From NCBI GenBank assembly GCA_003248395.1, contig QFNA01000037.1, positions 1 to 34,845 on the forward strand: a stretch of DNA of 34,845 nucleotides, written 5' to 3'. Below the pieces are notes generated by a model. The model was not told the origin of the DNA, did no database searches, and saw only the letters and a list, made by a program, of their open reading frames with translations. This stretch comes from Citromicrobium sp. GTDB lineage: Bacteria; Pseudomonadota; Alphaproteobacteria; Sphingomonadales; Sphingomonadaceae. Shown here piece by piece: positions 15,834-24,835 of the stretch. Positions within the stretch are counted from its first letter, which is position 1. The number at the start of each line of letters is the position of its first letter. The position numbers and the translations under genes were made by a program.

Positions 15834-16508
15834 TTACAATGTGCTTTCGATTGCGCGTGCTGCCCCGAGAGGATCTTCGGCGCGGCTGATTGGGCGTCCG
15901 ATGACCAGCACGCTCGCACCGTAGTCTCGCGCTTGTCTCGGGGTCACGACGCGTTTCTGGTCGCCGACTGCGCTCCCCGCCGGGCGGAGCCCTGGAACAA
16001 CCAGATATCCATCCTTCCAGTCGCTATGGACCGCTTTGACCTCTTGGCCTGAACACACAATGCCATCGAGACCACTCTCTTTGGCCAGGTCGGCGAGCCG
16101 CTGGACCTGATCATGCGCATTGCCATTCACGCCAGTGCGTTTCAGGTCGCGTTCGTCCATGCTTGTCAGCATCGTTACGCCCACAACTTTGGTATTTTCG
16201 CCTGCAGCCGCCTTGGCGTCTTCCATCATGGCCCGTCCACCAGAGGCGTGCACGGTCACGATGGCCGGTTCGAGCGCGTGGATCGCGTGCATTGCACCGG
16301 CAACGGTGTTCGGAATATCGTGCAGCTTGAGATCGAGGAAGATCGGAAGGTCAAGTTGACCGATGGCATGGACGCCGTGCGCGCCGTGGGCACAGAAGAA
16401 CTCAAGCCCCAATTTCACCCCGCCGATGTGCGCCCTGACCTTGCCAGCAAGATCGATCGCATCCTGCAATTTCGGCAGGTCGAGCGCGAGAAAGACCGGG
16501 TTGCTCAT
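15834..16508 (-). CDS. pyrF: Orotidine 5'-phosphate decarboxylase
   Basis: PyrF removes CO2 from orotidine monophosphate to make UMP. The 224-residue protein shows the catalytic signature LDLKLHDIPNT (Asp59, Lys61, His63, Asp64), with VKLGLEFF before it and VVGVTMLTSMDERDL, VVPGLRPAGS and VIGRPISRAEDPLGAA after it. The ATG at 16508 overlaps the stop codon of the LapA-like gene by 4 bp (ATGA), indicating translational coupling. trpF follows after 12 bases. Start and length fit the family well. Confidence 0.97.
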   Translation of the reverse strand: MSNPVFLALDLPKLQDAIDLAGKVRAHIGGVKLGLEFFCAHGAHGVHAIGQLDLPIFLDLKLHDIPNTVAGAMHAIHALEPAIVTVHASGGRAMMEDAKAAAGENTKVVGVTMLTSMDERDLKRTGVNGNAHDQVQRLADLAKESGLDGIVCSGQEVKAVHSDWKDGYLVVPGLRPAGSAVGDQKRVVTPRQARDYGASVLVIGRPISRAEDPLGAARAIESTL

Positions 16509-16870
16509 GCCTTGGGAGTCGGTTCCGGGCCGAGGTGGGGCGCTCGGTCGCTACCGATTTCCGGTCGAGGTTCAGCCGGGCGCACCGGGTTCGCGGTATG
16601 GTCGTCCCTTGGCTTCGGTGTGGCCATTCTGGTGGTCGCGGTTTCCAAGGCAGAAATCCGCCTGGCCTGGCGCCAGCGAACACCGCGGTGATAGAGCCAC
16701 ATGGGAACGAGGCCAAGCAGGAACGAAACCACGACAAGCGCCGGCACTCTCGTGTCCCAGACCATTCCGGGCCAAATCCGGACATCGATCTGCTTGTCCC
16801 AATTTCCGAACGAGAATGCCAGAATGGCGACTAGCAAGAGGACCCAGAGAAGCGTGCGAACGATCTGCAT
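16505..16870 (-). CDS. LapA (DUF1049) domain membrane protein
   Basis: The 121-residue protein has two hydrophobic segments (about 5-21 and 42-60) separated by a short loop with the NWDKQIDVRIWPG region typical of the LapA/DUF1049 family. A positively charged and then proline-rich tail (about 65-121) follows. In other bacteria LapA-type proteins work with LPS assembly factors at the inner membrane, but no such partner is seen here. In alphaproteobacteria a member often precedes pyrF and trpF, as in this operon. Its stop overlaps the pyrF start. The neighbour purB lies 76 bp upstream on the same strand. Confidence 0.85.
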   Translation of the reverse strand: MQIVRTLLWVLLLVAILAFSFGNWDKQIDVRIWPGMVWDTRVPALVVVSFLLGLVPMWLYHRGVRWRQARRISALETATTRMATPKPRDDHTANPVRPAEPRPEIGSDRAPHLGPEPTPKA

Positions 16871-16946
16871 TTGGCTGTTTCCCGATTTACCTTGGGTGCG
16901 ATGCTAGTGGGGCTGTGGCGTCACGTCCAGACAGGGCGTGCAGGCA

Positions 16947-18257
16947 CTAGCCGAAGACGCGGTCGAAAATGGTTTCGACCTGCTTGAAATGATAATCGAG
17001 GTCGAACCGTTCTTCCAGTTCCGCTTCTGAAAGCGCGGCAGTCACTTCGGTATCCTGTTTCAGCAGGTCGAGCAGCATGAGCTTTCCATCGGATTCCCAG
17101 ACCTTCATCGCGTTGCGCTGCACCAGCCGGTATGCATCCTCGCGACTGACACCGTTTTGCGTGAGTGCGAGCAGAACTCGCTGCGAATGGATCAAGCCGC
17201 CCATTCGGTCCATGTTCGCCTGCATGCGGTCAGGATAGACCAGCAGCTTGTCGATCACACCGGTCAAGCGGGCAAGCGCGAAATCGAGGGTAATCGTGGC
17301 GTCGGGGCCGATAAAACGCTCGACTGAAGAGTGCGAAATATCGCGTTCATGCCAAAGGGCGACATTTTCCAGGGCGGGGAGGGCATAGGCCCGAACCATG
17401 CGTGCCTGGCCTGTCAGATTCTCGGTCAGGATCGGGTTCCGTTTGTGCGGCATTGCGCTCGACCCCTTTTGTCCGGGAGAGAAATACTCCTCCGCCTCGA
17501 GGACTTCCGTTCGCTGCAGGTGACGGATTTCCACCGCCAATCGCTCGATCGAACCGGCGATTACAGCCAGGGTTGCGAAAAACATCGCGTGCCGGTCGCG
17601 AGGGATGACCTGCGTGGACACCGGTTCGACGGCCAGGCCCAGCTTCTCGGCGACATATTCCTCGACCGACGGGTCGATATTGGCAAAGGTTCCGACTGCG
17701 CCACTAATTGCACAGGTCGCAATCTCCGCGCGCGCCGCTGTCAGTCGAGCCTTGCAACGGTCGAATTCCGCGTAAGCCTGTGCGAGCTTGAGCCCGAAGG
17801 TCACAGGTTCGGCGTGTATGCCGTGACTGCGGCCGATCGTCGGCGTAAACTTGTGTTCCTCCGCGCGCCTCTTGATCGCTGCGAGCAAGGCATCAAGGTC
17901 GGCCAGAAGCAAGTCGCTTGACCTGGCAAGCTGCACAGCCAGCGTCGTGTCAAGCACATCGGAACTTGTCATGCCCTGATGCATAAAACGTGCTTCCGCT
18001 CCGACATTGTCGGCCACCCAGGTCAGGAAGGCGATGACGTCGTGCTTGGTTACGGCCTCGATCGCATCGATGGCTTCGACGTCGATGTCGGGGTTCGTCG
18101 CCCACCAGTCCCACAGCGCCTTTCCTGCGCTTTCTGGCACCACGCCAAGTTCACCCAGCTTCTCGGTCGCATGTGCTTCGATCTCGAACCAGATGCGGTA
18201 CCGTGATTCCGGTGACCAAATTGCGGACATTTCTGGGCGGGCATAACGAGGGACCAT
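16947..18257 (-). CDS. purB: Adenylosuccinate lyase
   Basis: PurB cleaves fumarate from SAICAR and from adenylosuccinate, so it acts twice in purine synthesis. The 436-residue protein starts MVPRYARPEMSAIWSPESRY. It carries GMTSSDVLDTTLAVQ (about 93-107), TIGRSHGIHAEP with a catalytic His, and the fumarase/aspartase signature GSSAMPHKRNP with the catalytic Ser in its mobile loop. HERDISHSSVERFIGPDA follows. The start at 18257 has GGAG at a suitable distance. The gene reads away from the DUF3857 gene (135-bp gap) and toward the LapA-like gene. Confidence 0.97.
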   Translation of the reverse strand: MVPRYARPEMSAIWSPESRYRIWFEIEAHATEKLGELGVVPESAGKALWDWWATNPDIDVEAIDAIEAVTKHDVIAFLTWVADNVGAEARFMHQGMTSSDVLDTTLAVQLARSSDLLLADLDALLAAIKRRAEEHKFTPTIGRSHGIHAEPVTFGLKLAQAYAEFDRCKARLTAARAEIATCAISGAVGTFANIDPSVEEYVAEKLGLAVEPVSTQVIPRDRHAMFFATLAVIAGSIERLAVEIRHLQRTEVLEAEEYFSPGQKGSSAMPHKRNPILTENLTGQARMVRAYALPALENVALWHERDISHSSVERFIGPDATITLDFALARLTGVIDKLLVYPDRMQANMDRMGGLIHSQRVLLALTQNGVSREDAYRLVQRNAMKVWESDGKLMLLDLLKQDTEVTAALSEAELEERFDLDYHFKQVETIFDRVFG

Positions 18258-18392
18258 CGGGGATCTCCGGCGAAAGGGGAGGATTGCGCCAGCCCGCTAG
18301 GGAATGGCGCGAATTCTGGCAAGGTCGCCCGCCCCGTTTCCGCCCGATCATGAGCGATTGCGCTTTGTCGATTGTGCGATAAAAGGTTGGCT

Positions 18393-21209
18393 ATGAACGA
18401 CAAATGGAAGCTCGCCCCGGTCTGCAGCGCGACGGTCGTAGCCGGGGCATTCACATTCGCCATTTCCGGTCCGGCACTGGCGGGAGAAGCCGTGCTCTAC
18501 GAAGCAGCGCCAGACTGGACCGAGCCGGCCTCGCTCGACGACGTCGATCGCAGGGACGGTCCATCGAACCTTATCTTCGATTGGCAGCACCGGCTCGAAG
18601 ACGGTGTCGTCACGTCCTACGAGGATACGGCGATCCGCATCGACAATCCCGAAGCCTTGATGGAGCAGGGGACGATCTCCCTGACGTGGTTTCCGGACAA
18701 GGGCGACCTTTCGATCCACAAGGTCGAGATCCTCCGCGGCGACGAAATCATCGATGTGGTCGATGGCGGCGCCCGGTTCGACGTTATCAGGCGCGAGCAG
18801 GGGCTTGAGCAACGCCTGCTTGACGGGCAGCTCACCGCAACGCTCGCTGTGCCGGGGCTCAAAGTGGGCGACATCCTCCGCGTCACGCATTCCACGACGA
18901 TGGATGATCAGGCGCTCGGCGAGGAAATGCAGGCTTCGCAATATCTCTGGACCAAGCCGTGGCAGGTCGATTTTTCGCGCGTGATCGTAAGCTGGCCGGT
19001 CGACGAAGAGGTCTTTTGGAGCGCCGAGAACAAGGAGGATTTTTCCGAGCCGCTCGTCAAGGATGGCTTCAAGACCCTGACCCTCAGCCTGCCGATCGAA
19101 GAGAAAGCGGAGATGCCGCATGATGCACCCGCGCGCTTCCGTCGTCCAACGGTGCTGCGCGTCGGGACCTATGCCGACTGGAATGAGCTGTCCCGGTCTT
19201 TCGCCCCGCATTATGTTGCAGCCGCGAAGGTGCCAGATAACAGCGAGGTTGCAGATGAGGCGCGCCGCATCATGGCTGCCAGCGATGATCCGTTGACCCG
19301 GGTTTCGCTCGCGCTGCGCCTGGTTCAGGACGACGTGAGTTATCTGCTCAATGGCCTCGACGGCGGCAATTACATGCCTCAGGCCGCCGAACTGACGTGG
19401 AACCAGCGCTATGGCGACTGCAAGGCAAAGTCGGTGCTGCTGTATTCTCTGCTGACGCAAATGGGAATCGATGCAGAGCCTGTCCTCGTGGCGACATCGG
19501 GTGGTGATGCTTTGCCCGAATTGCTACCCATTCCGGGCAACTTCGATCACATGATCGTGCGCGCGAAGATCGACGGGAAGGACTATTGGCTCGACGGTAC
19601 GAGCACTGCGACGCGGCTTTCCAATCTGGCTGATGTGCCGCCATTCTTCTATGCCTTGCCGCTGACCGCCGAAGGCTCCGATCTTGTCGAGATGGCGCAG
19701 CGCGAACTGGCTTGGCCGCAAATGATCATGCAGGTCGATACCGACTATTCGGCAGGCGTCGATCTGCCGCCAATGTTCGATCTGACGATGAAAATTTTCG
19801 GTCCGCAAGGCGCCGGGCTCCGAGCGATGGCTGATGAAGGCGACGAAGAGGCATTGAAAACCATGGCGGCCGGATTCGCGTCTTCGGCAGGGACCGGCGG
19901 AGCGATAACGAACATCGCGGTGAGCTATGACGAGGAAGCGGGTGCCGGCATTATCGAGATGCAGGGAATCGCTCCGAACGAGTTCGAATGGCGCGATGGC
20001 AGGCTTCGCCTGAGCCGGCAAAACGATGGCGAATATGTGTTCAACCCCGATCGCGCGCGAGCCGAGTGGCGCCAAATTCCCGTGCAAACGAGCGGCCCCT
20101 CACGGGTGCGCATGGAACTGTCTGCAACTCTGCCGAACAACATGGGTGAATTCACGGCATCGGGTCCAGACACGCTGGATTCACGATACGCTAACACCTC
20201 CTTGAAGGTCGACAGACAACAAAGTGGTCGCCGAGTTCAATCGACCGTCGAGGTGGTCGAACGCCTCGGGGAAATTGCACCCGAGCAAATTGCCACCGAG
20301 AAATTGGCGGCACGAAGGCTCAATAGCGTCAAAACCGATTTAGTTGCCCCAGAAGCAATCGTCTGGCGCTGGGACCTTGAGCAAGACGAACTCGCACGCC
20401 GCACGGCTCCTATCATCGCTGCATATGACGAGGCGGTGGAATTTGCCGCCGATGACGATCACAATCCACTGATCCAGCGTGCCAGATTCAGGACCCAGAT
20501 CTTTGACTGGGGAGGAGCGCTCCGCGACATCGACACATTGTTGGCCGAAATGGCGACTGCTGACATATATCGTTGGCGAGCCGAAGTTCTGGCTTCTCTC
20601 GGGCGTACCGAAGAGGCGATCGAAGCCGCACAAACCTCCTATGACCTCGATCCGGACAATGGGACTGCCTTTTATCTTGCGGAATTGCTCGCTTATGATG
20701 GGCAGCGTGAGGATGCTCTCACTGTGCTGGAGGCACTTCCGATAGGGCAAGACGAGAGCGGCCAATATGCGAGCACGTACGCAACGGTTGCCGGTCTCGC
20801 CGGAAAAACGGATGACGCATTCGCAATTCTTGGCCGGCAGATGGAAGATAGGCCGACCGACGCGTCCGTGCTGAATGCCGATTGCTGGTTTCGTGGTCTA
20901 TTCAACGTAGGTCTGGAAACTGCGATGCCGGTCTGCACGAAGGCAATCGAGCGCGCCACGAACAGTGCGCCTATGCTCGATAGCCGCGCGATGGTAAACT
21001 ATCGCTTGGGCGACTTGGATGCGGCGATGCGTGATCTGGATAGTGCGCTTGAGCTCGTGCCGGGGCTTGCAGCATCGCGATATTTGCGCGGCATCATACG
21101 ACTTGAGAGCGGCGACACCGGGGGACGCGACGATGTCGCCACAGCGCTAAGAATTTCCCCAGAACTTGCAGAGCGATACGCAGTTCACGGGCTTTCTCCG
21201 CGCCAGTGA
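18393..21209 (+). CDS. Exported DUF3857 / transglutaminase-like / TPR protein
   Basis: This 938-residue protein has a signal peptide (cut after ALA near residue 31) followed by a DUF3857 beta-rich domain (about 50-250). A transglutaminase-like domain holds a complete catalytic triad: Cys343 in RYGDCKAKS, His386 in NFDHMIV and Asp401 in YWLDGT. A second beta-rich part and a C-terminal TPR region (about 690-930) complete it; ADCWFRGLFNVGLETAMPVC and MLDSRAMVNYRLGDLDAAM mark the repeats. Such proteins are common in Sphingomonadales and Bacteroidetes, but their substrate is not established; a periplasmic peptidase or crosslinking role is a guess. The ATG at 18393 is preceded by AAAAGG. It is monocistronic, with its stop 3 bases from the converging radC. 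Confidence 0.88.
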   Translation: MNDKWKLAPVCSATVVAGAFTFAISGPALAGEAVLYEAAPDWTEPASLDDVDRRDGPSNLIFDWQHRLEDGVVTSYEDTAIRIDNPEALMEQGTISLTWFPDKGDLSIHKVEILRGDEIIDVVDGGARFDVIRREQGLEQRLLDGQLTATLAVPGLKVGDILRVTHSTTMDDQALGEEMQASQYLWTKPWQVDFSRVIVSWPVDEEVFWSAENKEDFSEPLVKDGFKTLTLSLPIEEKAEMPHDAPARFRRPTVLRVGTYADWNELSRSFAPHYVAAAKVPDNSEVADEARRIMAASDDPLTRVSLALRLVQDDVSYLLNGLDGGNYMPQAAELTWNQRYGDCKAKSVLLYSLLTQMGIDAEPVLVATSGGDALPELLPIPGNFDHMIVRAKIDGKDYWLDGTSTATRLSNLADVPPFFYALPLTAEGSDLVEMAQRELAWPQMIMQVDTDYSAGVDLPPMFDLTMKIFGPQGAGLRAMADEGDEEALKTMAAGFASSAGTGGAITNIAVSYDEEAGAGIIEMQGIAPNEFEWRDGRLRLSRQNDGEYVFNPDRARAEWRQIPVQTSGPSRVRMELSATLPNNMGEFTASGPDTLDSRYANTSLKVDRQQSGRRVQSTVEVVERLGEIAPEQIATEKLAARRLNSVKTDLVAPEAIVWRWDLEQDELARRTAPIIAAYDEAVEFAADDDHNPLIQRARFRTQIFDWGGALRDIDTLLAEMATADIYRWRAEVLASLGRTEEAIEAAQTSYDLDPDNGTAFYLAELLAYDGQREDALTVLEALPIGQDESGQYASTYATVAGLAGKTDDAFAILGRQMEDRPTDASVLNADCWFRGLFNVGLETAMPVCTKAIERATNSAPMLDSRAMVNYRLGDLDAAMRDLDSALELVPGLAASRYLRGIIRLESGDTGGRDDVATALRISPELAERYAVHGLSPRQ

Positions 21210-21211
21210 GC

Positions 21212-21910
21212 TCAGATCAGTCCTTTTTCGCGCAATGAGACATGTGAGCCCCGACCGACGATGACGTGATCATGCAGGGTAACACCCAGCAATTTGCCGG
21301 CTTCGGCAATGCGGGCGGTGATCGCGATATCTGCCCGACTTGGTTCCGGGTCACCACTCGGGTGATTATGCACGAGGATCAAAGCCGATGCACCGATGTC
21401 AAATGCCCGGCGTATGACTTCGCGCGGATGAATGGCAGCTTCGTCGATAGATCCTTCAGCTGCCAAGTGATCCAGGATGAGGCGATTGCGCGTATCGAGA
21501 TATAGCACGCGGACGCGTTCGTGCTTGAGGTGCGCCATGTCGATCGCGAGATAATCGAGCAGGGCATTCCAACTGCCGAGTACGGGTTTCTGGTCGATTT
21601 CCCCCCGAGCCATCCTGCGGGTCGCAAGTGACACTGCACGAAGAACCGAAGCACTTGCCTGCCCCATGCCCGAGACTTGGGTGAGTGCACTCGGGTCGGC
21701 ATTGAGTACGGCGGCAAAAGAGCCGAAGCGCTCGATCAACGCCTTGGCCAACGGCTTGGTGTCTCCTTGCCGGATTGCCCCAAAGAGGAGGAACTCGAGC
21801 AGTTCGTAATCCGCCAGCGCTTCGGGTCCGCCCGAAAGCAGGCGCGCGCGCAACCGTTCCCTGTGACCGGTTCCGGAAAATCCCGGTTTGGACCCCACGG
21901 TCTCTCGCAA
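21212..21910 (-). CDS. radC: RadC-family JAB/MPN domain protein
   Basis: The 232-residue protein has an N-terminal helix-hairpin-helix part (GHRERLRARLLSGGPEAL, then LTQVSGMGQASASVL). The C-terminal JAB domain has the zinc motif HNHPSGDPEPS followed by AD, and GVTLHDHVIVG. The older link to DNA repair is doubtful, and the true role of the chromosomal RadC (UPF0758) family is unsettled. A metal-dependent hydrolase activity is likely from the motif. The gene is convergent with the DUF3857 gene and divergent from the atp operon, from which it is separated by 252 bp. Confidence 0.93.
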   Translation of the reverse strand: MRETVGSKPGFSGTGHRERLRARLLSGGPEALADYELLEFLLFGAIRQGDTKPLAKALIERFGSFAAVLNADPSALTQVSGMGQASASVLRAVSLATRRMARGEIDQKPVLGSWNALLDYLAIDMAHLKHERVRVLYLDTRNRLILDHLAAEGSIDEAAIHPREVIRRAFDIGASALILVHNHPSGDPEPSRADIAITARIAEAGKLLGVTLHDHVIVGRGSHVSLREKGLI

Positions 21911-22162
21911 CCCTTATATCTCCTATCATTTTTGCAAGTTGGTGATGCCGCCTGCACGAAGTGCGTGCAAGTATGCGCATGCCACGCCGCCCAAAAATCT
22001 TGAGAGGAAGGGAAGACGCGGTGGACCTTAAGCAAATGTGGTGTCGGGGTGTTTAGCCGGCCTCGCTCTGTTGACTCGACATCGACCCCCTTCTAAGGGG
22101 GCGGCGCCCTCGGCGGGCAAGTCCGTGCCCATGCCGCGCAACCCCCTGAAAAGGAGCTTGGC
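21911..22162. promoter_or_regulatory. Intergenic region upstream of the atp operon
   Basis: This 252-bp divergent region must hold the promoters of radC and of the F0 operon. It contains TTGACT near 22072 and a compact hairpin CCCCCTTCTAAGGGGG (22086-22101), about 60 bases before atpI. I could not place a convincing -10 for the atp operon. Near 21950-21975 there are short inverted repeats around GCACGAAGTGC. No small gene could be supported. Confidence 0.35.
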
Positions 22163-22483
22163 ATGAGCGAAGACAGGTCCGCACGGGAACCAATCGATGA
22201 GGATGCGCGGATCGACGCGCTGGAACAGCGGCTCTCTGCCGCCCAGCAGCGCGAAGAGCAGCGCAACCGCCCTCAAGCTTCGGGCGCTGACGCGAACTAT
22301 CGCAGCGGCAATCGGGTTTTGGCGGATCTTCTAGGTGGCGTTCTTGGCGGTGCGGTCATCGGTTATGCCATTGGTTATTTCACCGATACCAATCCCTGGG
22401 CTCTGTTGATCGGCCTCGCTCTCGGAATCGTGGTCGCCTTCAGAAACATCATCCGTGCGGCAAACCGGCCCCCAGAAAGCTGA
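22163..22483 (+). CDS. atpI: AtpI/AtpZ-type ATP synthase accessory protein
   Basis: This is the small first gene of the F0 operon, 106 residues long. The N-terminal half is charged and helical (IDALEQRLSAAQQREEQ). The C-terminal half has two membrane segments (about 50-68 and 73-90), with GGVLGGAVIGYAIGYF, where the repeated glycines are typical of the AtpI/AtpZ family. Members are thought to help assemble the c-ring or handle magnesium. A strong AAGGAG lies 7 bases before the ATG. atpB follows after 53 bases. Confidence 0.88.
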   Translation: MSEDRSAREPIDEDARIDALEQRLSAAQQREEQRNRPQASGADANYRSGNRVLADLLGGVLGGAVIGYAIGYFTDTNPWALLIGLALGIVVAFRNIIRAANRPPES

Positions 22484-22536
22484 TCCCGCCAGGGATTTCG
22501 GGGGCTCTCGTTTCAAGACTTAGGGACGTACCAGAC

Positions 22537-23325
22537 GTGGCAGCCGAACAGGCCAAAGTCGATCCGATGCACCAGTTTACCATCGAGCCATTGGGCGGCT
22601 CGGGGGCTTGGGAACTCGCCGGCTACAATATCGCCTTCACGAACAGCGCATTGTGGATGTTGATAACCACAGTGGTGCTTTTCCTGTTTGTATTGGGCGG
22701 GATGAAACGTCAGATCGTCCCCGGTCGTTGGCAGATGATGGTCGAAAGCTTCACCGGCTTCATCGACGACATGCTGGAGGCTAACATTGGCAAAGCGGGG
22801 CGCAAGTATGTGCCTTACGTGTTCAGCCTGTTCATGTTCATCCTGTTTGCAAACTTGCTCGGTCTGCTGCCGCTGGGTGTCATCGGCCTGCATCCCTTCA
22901 CGTTTACGAGCCATTTCACCGTGACGGGTGTGCTCGCGATCATGAGCTTCACCATCGTCTTGGCGGTCGGCTTCTTCAAGCACGGTCTGCATTTTTTCTC
23001 GCTGTTCCTCCCGCACGGGACGCCGTGGTGGATGGCGCCGATCATCGCGCCGATCGAACTCATTTCTTTCATGGTTCGCCCATTCAGCCTTGGCCTGCGT
23101 CTCTTCGTTGCGATGATGGCGGGCCACGTGCTTCTCGAGGTGCTTTCGAGCTTCGTGATTTCGGGTGGCAATGCCGGGACCGTTTATGCGGTAGGTATCG
23201 GCCTTCCCAGCCTGATACTGATGATCGGAATCTGCGCGCTCGAACTGCTGGTTGCGGGCATCCAGGCTTATGTCTTTGCCCTGCTGACCGCGCTCTATAT
23301 CAACGATGCAGAAAACCTGCATTGA
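22537..23325 (+). CDS. atpB: F0F1 ATP synthase subunit a
   Basis: Subunit a forms the proton half-channels of the F0 motor. The 262-residue membrane protein has the family's features: MHQFTIEPLGG near the start, YVFSLFMFILFANLLGLLP, MAPIIAPIELISFMVRPFSLGLRLF carrying the essential arginine that faces the c-ring, and LLVAGIQAYVFALLTALYI at the end. A GTG at 22537 is preferred, because AGGGA lies upstream and relatives begin MA-x-E followed by KVDPMHQF. An ATG at 22567 is the alternative. It is followed by atpE after a 42-bp gap. Confidence 0.97.
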   Translation: MAAEQAKVDPMHQFTIEPLGGSGAWELAGYNIAFTNSALWMLITTVVLFLFVLGGMKRQIVPGRWQMMVESFTGFIDDMLEANIGKAGRKYVPYVFSLFMFILFANLLGLLPLGVIGLHPFTFTSHFTVTGVLAIMSFTIVLAVGFFKHGLHFFSLFLPHGTPWWMAPIIAPIELISFMVRPFSLGLRLFVAMMAGHVLLEVLSSFVISGGNAGTVYAVGIGLPSLILMIGICALELLVAGIQAYVFALLTALYINDAENLH

Positions 23326-23367
23326 TCCATCAACCCAGTACGATTTCTAAGACAAGGAGTTTGAATT

Positions 23368-23592
23368 ATGGAACCTGAAGCCGCAAAGCTGCTCGGAGCC
23401 GGTCTCGCCGCAATCGGTGCAGGTCTTGCCTCGATTGGCGTGGGTAACGTGTTTGCCAAGTTTCTCGAAGGCGCATTGCGCAATCCCGGTGCCGCAGACG
23501 CCCAGCAGGGTCGCCTGTTCATTGGCTTCGCCGGTGCGGAACTTCTCGGCCTGCTGGCCTTCGTTATCGCCGCTCTGCTGATCTTCCAGTAA
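23368..23592 (+). CDS. atpE: F0F1 ATP synthase subunit c
   Basis: Subunit c forms the rotating proton-carrying ring. The 74-residue hairpin of two membrane helices has GAGLASIGVGNVF in helix 1, the polar loop ALRNPGAADAQQ, and the proton-binding Glu58 in GFAGAELLGLLAF of helix 2. An AAGGAG followed by TTTGAATT precedes the ATG, giving a strong ribosome site as expected for a subunit needed in many copies. A GC-rich stem-loop (23619-23637) follows 27 bases after the stop. Confidence 0.98.
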   Translation: MEPEAAKLLGAGLAAIGAGLASIGVGNVFAKFLEGALRNPGAADAQQGRLFIGFAGAELLGLLAFVIAALLIFQ

Positions 23593-23618
23593 GTCCGGCA
23601 CATCCGGTCTGTGGTGCA

Positions 23619-23637
23619 CCGCCCGGCTCACGGGCGG
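23619..23637 (+). other. Intercistronic stem-loop between atpE and atpF'
   Basis: CCGCCCG (23619-23625) and CGGGCGG (23631-23637) form a perfect 7-bp GC stem with a 5-base loop. No T-run follows. In the 95-bp gap after atpE it could protect the upstream mRNA end or dampen transcription into the b subunits, which would suit the higher demand for subunit c. Confidence 0.55.
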
Positions 23638-23687
23638 GGCCCCGGGCTGGAGGCGTTAAATACTTCACTTAGCTCAGAGCGCTTGCC

Positions 23688-24182
23688 ATGCCACAAATCG
23701 CACAGCTTGCCGATACATGGTCGAGCCAGATATTCTGGTTGCTCGTCTTTTTCGGCATCACTTTCTTCGTCATCGGTCGAGGCATGGTGCCCAAGGTGAT
23801 GCAAACCGTGGCGCAGCGCGACAGCCAGATCGCGTCGGACCTGGCTGCGGCCAAGGCTGCGCGCGATGCGGCGGACGAACAGGAAGAAGCGTGGCGCGTT
23901 CGTGAGAATGAGAACCGCGCCTCGGCGCAGTCGCTCGTGGCGAAGGCCAAGGATGATGCTGCTGCAAAATCGGAAAGCACGTTGAGGTCTGCTCAGACGC
24001 GGATCGATGCAAAGCTGGCAGAAGCAGAAGCACGCATCAGCGAAGCACGGACGGCAGCTCTAACCGAAGTCGAGAGCGTCGCCGTCGAGGCAACTCAGGA
24101 CATCGTCGGGAAGCTGGCGGGTGTGAAAGTGGCTAAGCCTTCGGCATCGAAGGCGGTTCGGGAGGCGATGACCCATGGCTAA
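23688..24182 (+). CDS. atpF': F0F1 ATP synthase subunit b'
   Basis: This is one of the two b-type stator subunits, a form with separate b and b' that is found in alphaproteobacteria and phototrophs. The 164-residue protein has one N-terminal membrane helix (QIFWLLVFFGITFFVIGR, about 14-31) followed by a long charged, alanine-rich helix that would form a coiled coil with b (AKAARDAADEQEEAW to ARISEARTAALTEVE). Its end overlaps the start of atpF by 8 bp. Confidence 0.93.
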   Translation: MPQIAQLADTWSSQIFWLLVFFGITFFVIGRGMVPKVMQTVAQRDSQIASDLAAAKAARDAADEQEEAWRVRENENRASAQSLVAKAKDDAAAKSESTLRSAQTRIDAKLAEAEARISEARTAALTEVESVAVEATQDIVGKLAGVKVAKPSASKAVREAMTHG

Positions 24183-24753
24183 TCCGCAAGCGCCTGAGGT
24201 TTTCGCAACTGAAGCAGCCGAAGCGCACACAGAAGCCGGTCACGGCGGTGCGCCAACGCATGCCGAGCCGGAGTTGTGGGGCATGGCGGCGCCTTTCCAG
24301 GTCGTCTCTCTCGCCATGTTGCTCTTGCTGCTGATCGCCTTCTTCGGTGGCAAGGTTCACAAAAAGATTGCGGGCGGTCTCGACGGCAAGATCGCCGCCA
24401 TCAAGGAGCAGCTCAACGAGGCCAAGCAGTTGCGGGCCGAAGCGGAGGCTTTGCGCAAGGAATATGCCGACAAGATCGCCGGTGCCGAGAAAGATGCGGA
24501 AGCAATGCTGGCGAATGCCCAGCACGAGGCCGACGCCATTCTCGCAAAGGCCGAGACCGACAGCAAAGCGATGGTCGAGCGCCGGCAGCGGATGGCTGAG
24601 GACAAGATCGCCGCCGCAGAGCGCGAGGCGGTACAGGACGTGCGCAATCGAGCAGTCAATGCCGCGACTCTCGCGAGCAGAAAACTGATTGCCGCCAAGC
24701 ACGATGCCGAAGCGGACAAGGCGCTGGCCGATGAAGTGATCGCAGCGATCTGA
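24175..24753 (+). CDS. atpF: F0F1 ATP synthase subunit b
   Basis: This is the second stator subunit, 192 residues. A hydrophilic, Ala- and His-containing N-terminal segment (1-38) precedes the membrane helix (PFQVVSLAMLLLLLIAFFGG, about 40-59). The long coiled-coil domain then begins KVHKKIAGGLDGKIAAIKEQ. GGGAGG lies nine bases before the ATG at 24175, inside the end of atpF'. An intrinsic terminator closes the operon at 24778-24807. The F1 genes are not here, as usual in alphaproteobacteria where F0 and F1 operons are split. Confidence 0.93.
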   Translation: MANPQAPEVFATEAAEAHTEAGHGGAPTHAEPELWGMAAPFQVVSLAMLLLLLIAFFGGKVHKKIAGGLDGKIAAIKEQLNEAKQLRAEAEALRKEYADKIAGAEKDAEAMLANAQHEADAILAKAETDSKAMVERRQRMAEDKIAAAEREAVQDVRNRAVNAATLASRKLIAAKHDAEADKALADEVIAAI

Positions 24754-24777
24754 TACTTAGTCACAGTGATCAATTTC

Positions 24778-24807
24778 GGGCGGTCCTGCGGGATCGCCCA
24801 TTTTTTT
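24778..24807 (+). terminator. Intrinsic terminator of the atpIBEF'F operon
   Basis: A 9-bp stem with one G-T pair (GGGCGGTCC at 24778-24786 with GGATCGCCC at 24791-24799) and a 4-base loop is followed by an A and seven T residues (24801-24807). This is a textbook rho-independent terminator 25 bases after the atpF stop. Confidence 0.9.
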
Positions 24808-24835
24808 GTCGCAGCGCCGATTTAACCCGCTGAAA

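Noticed and set aside
18348..19460. Minus-strand open frame (370 codons) opposite the DUF3857 gene
   Set aside because: The plus-strand gene has a signal peptide and a full catalytic triad; the reverse frame has no recognisable feature.
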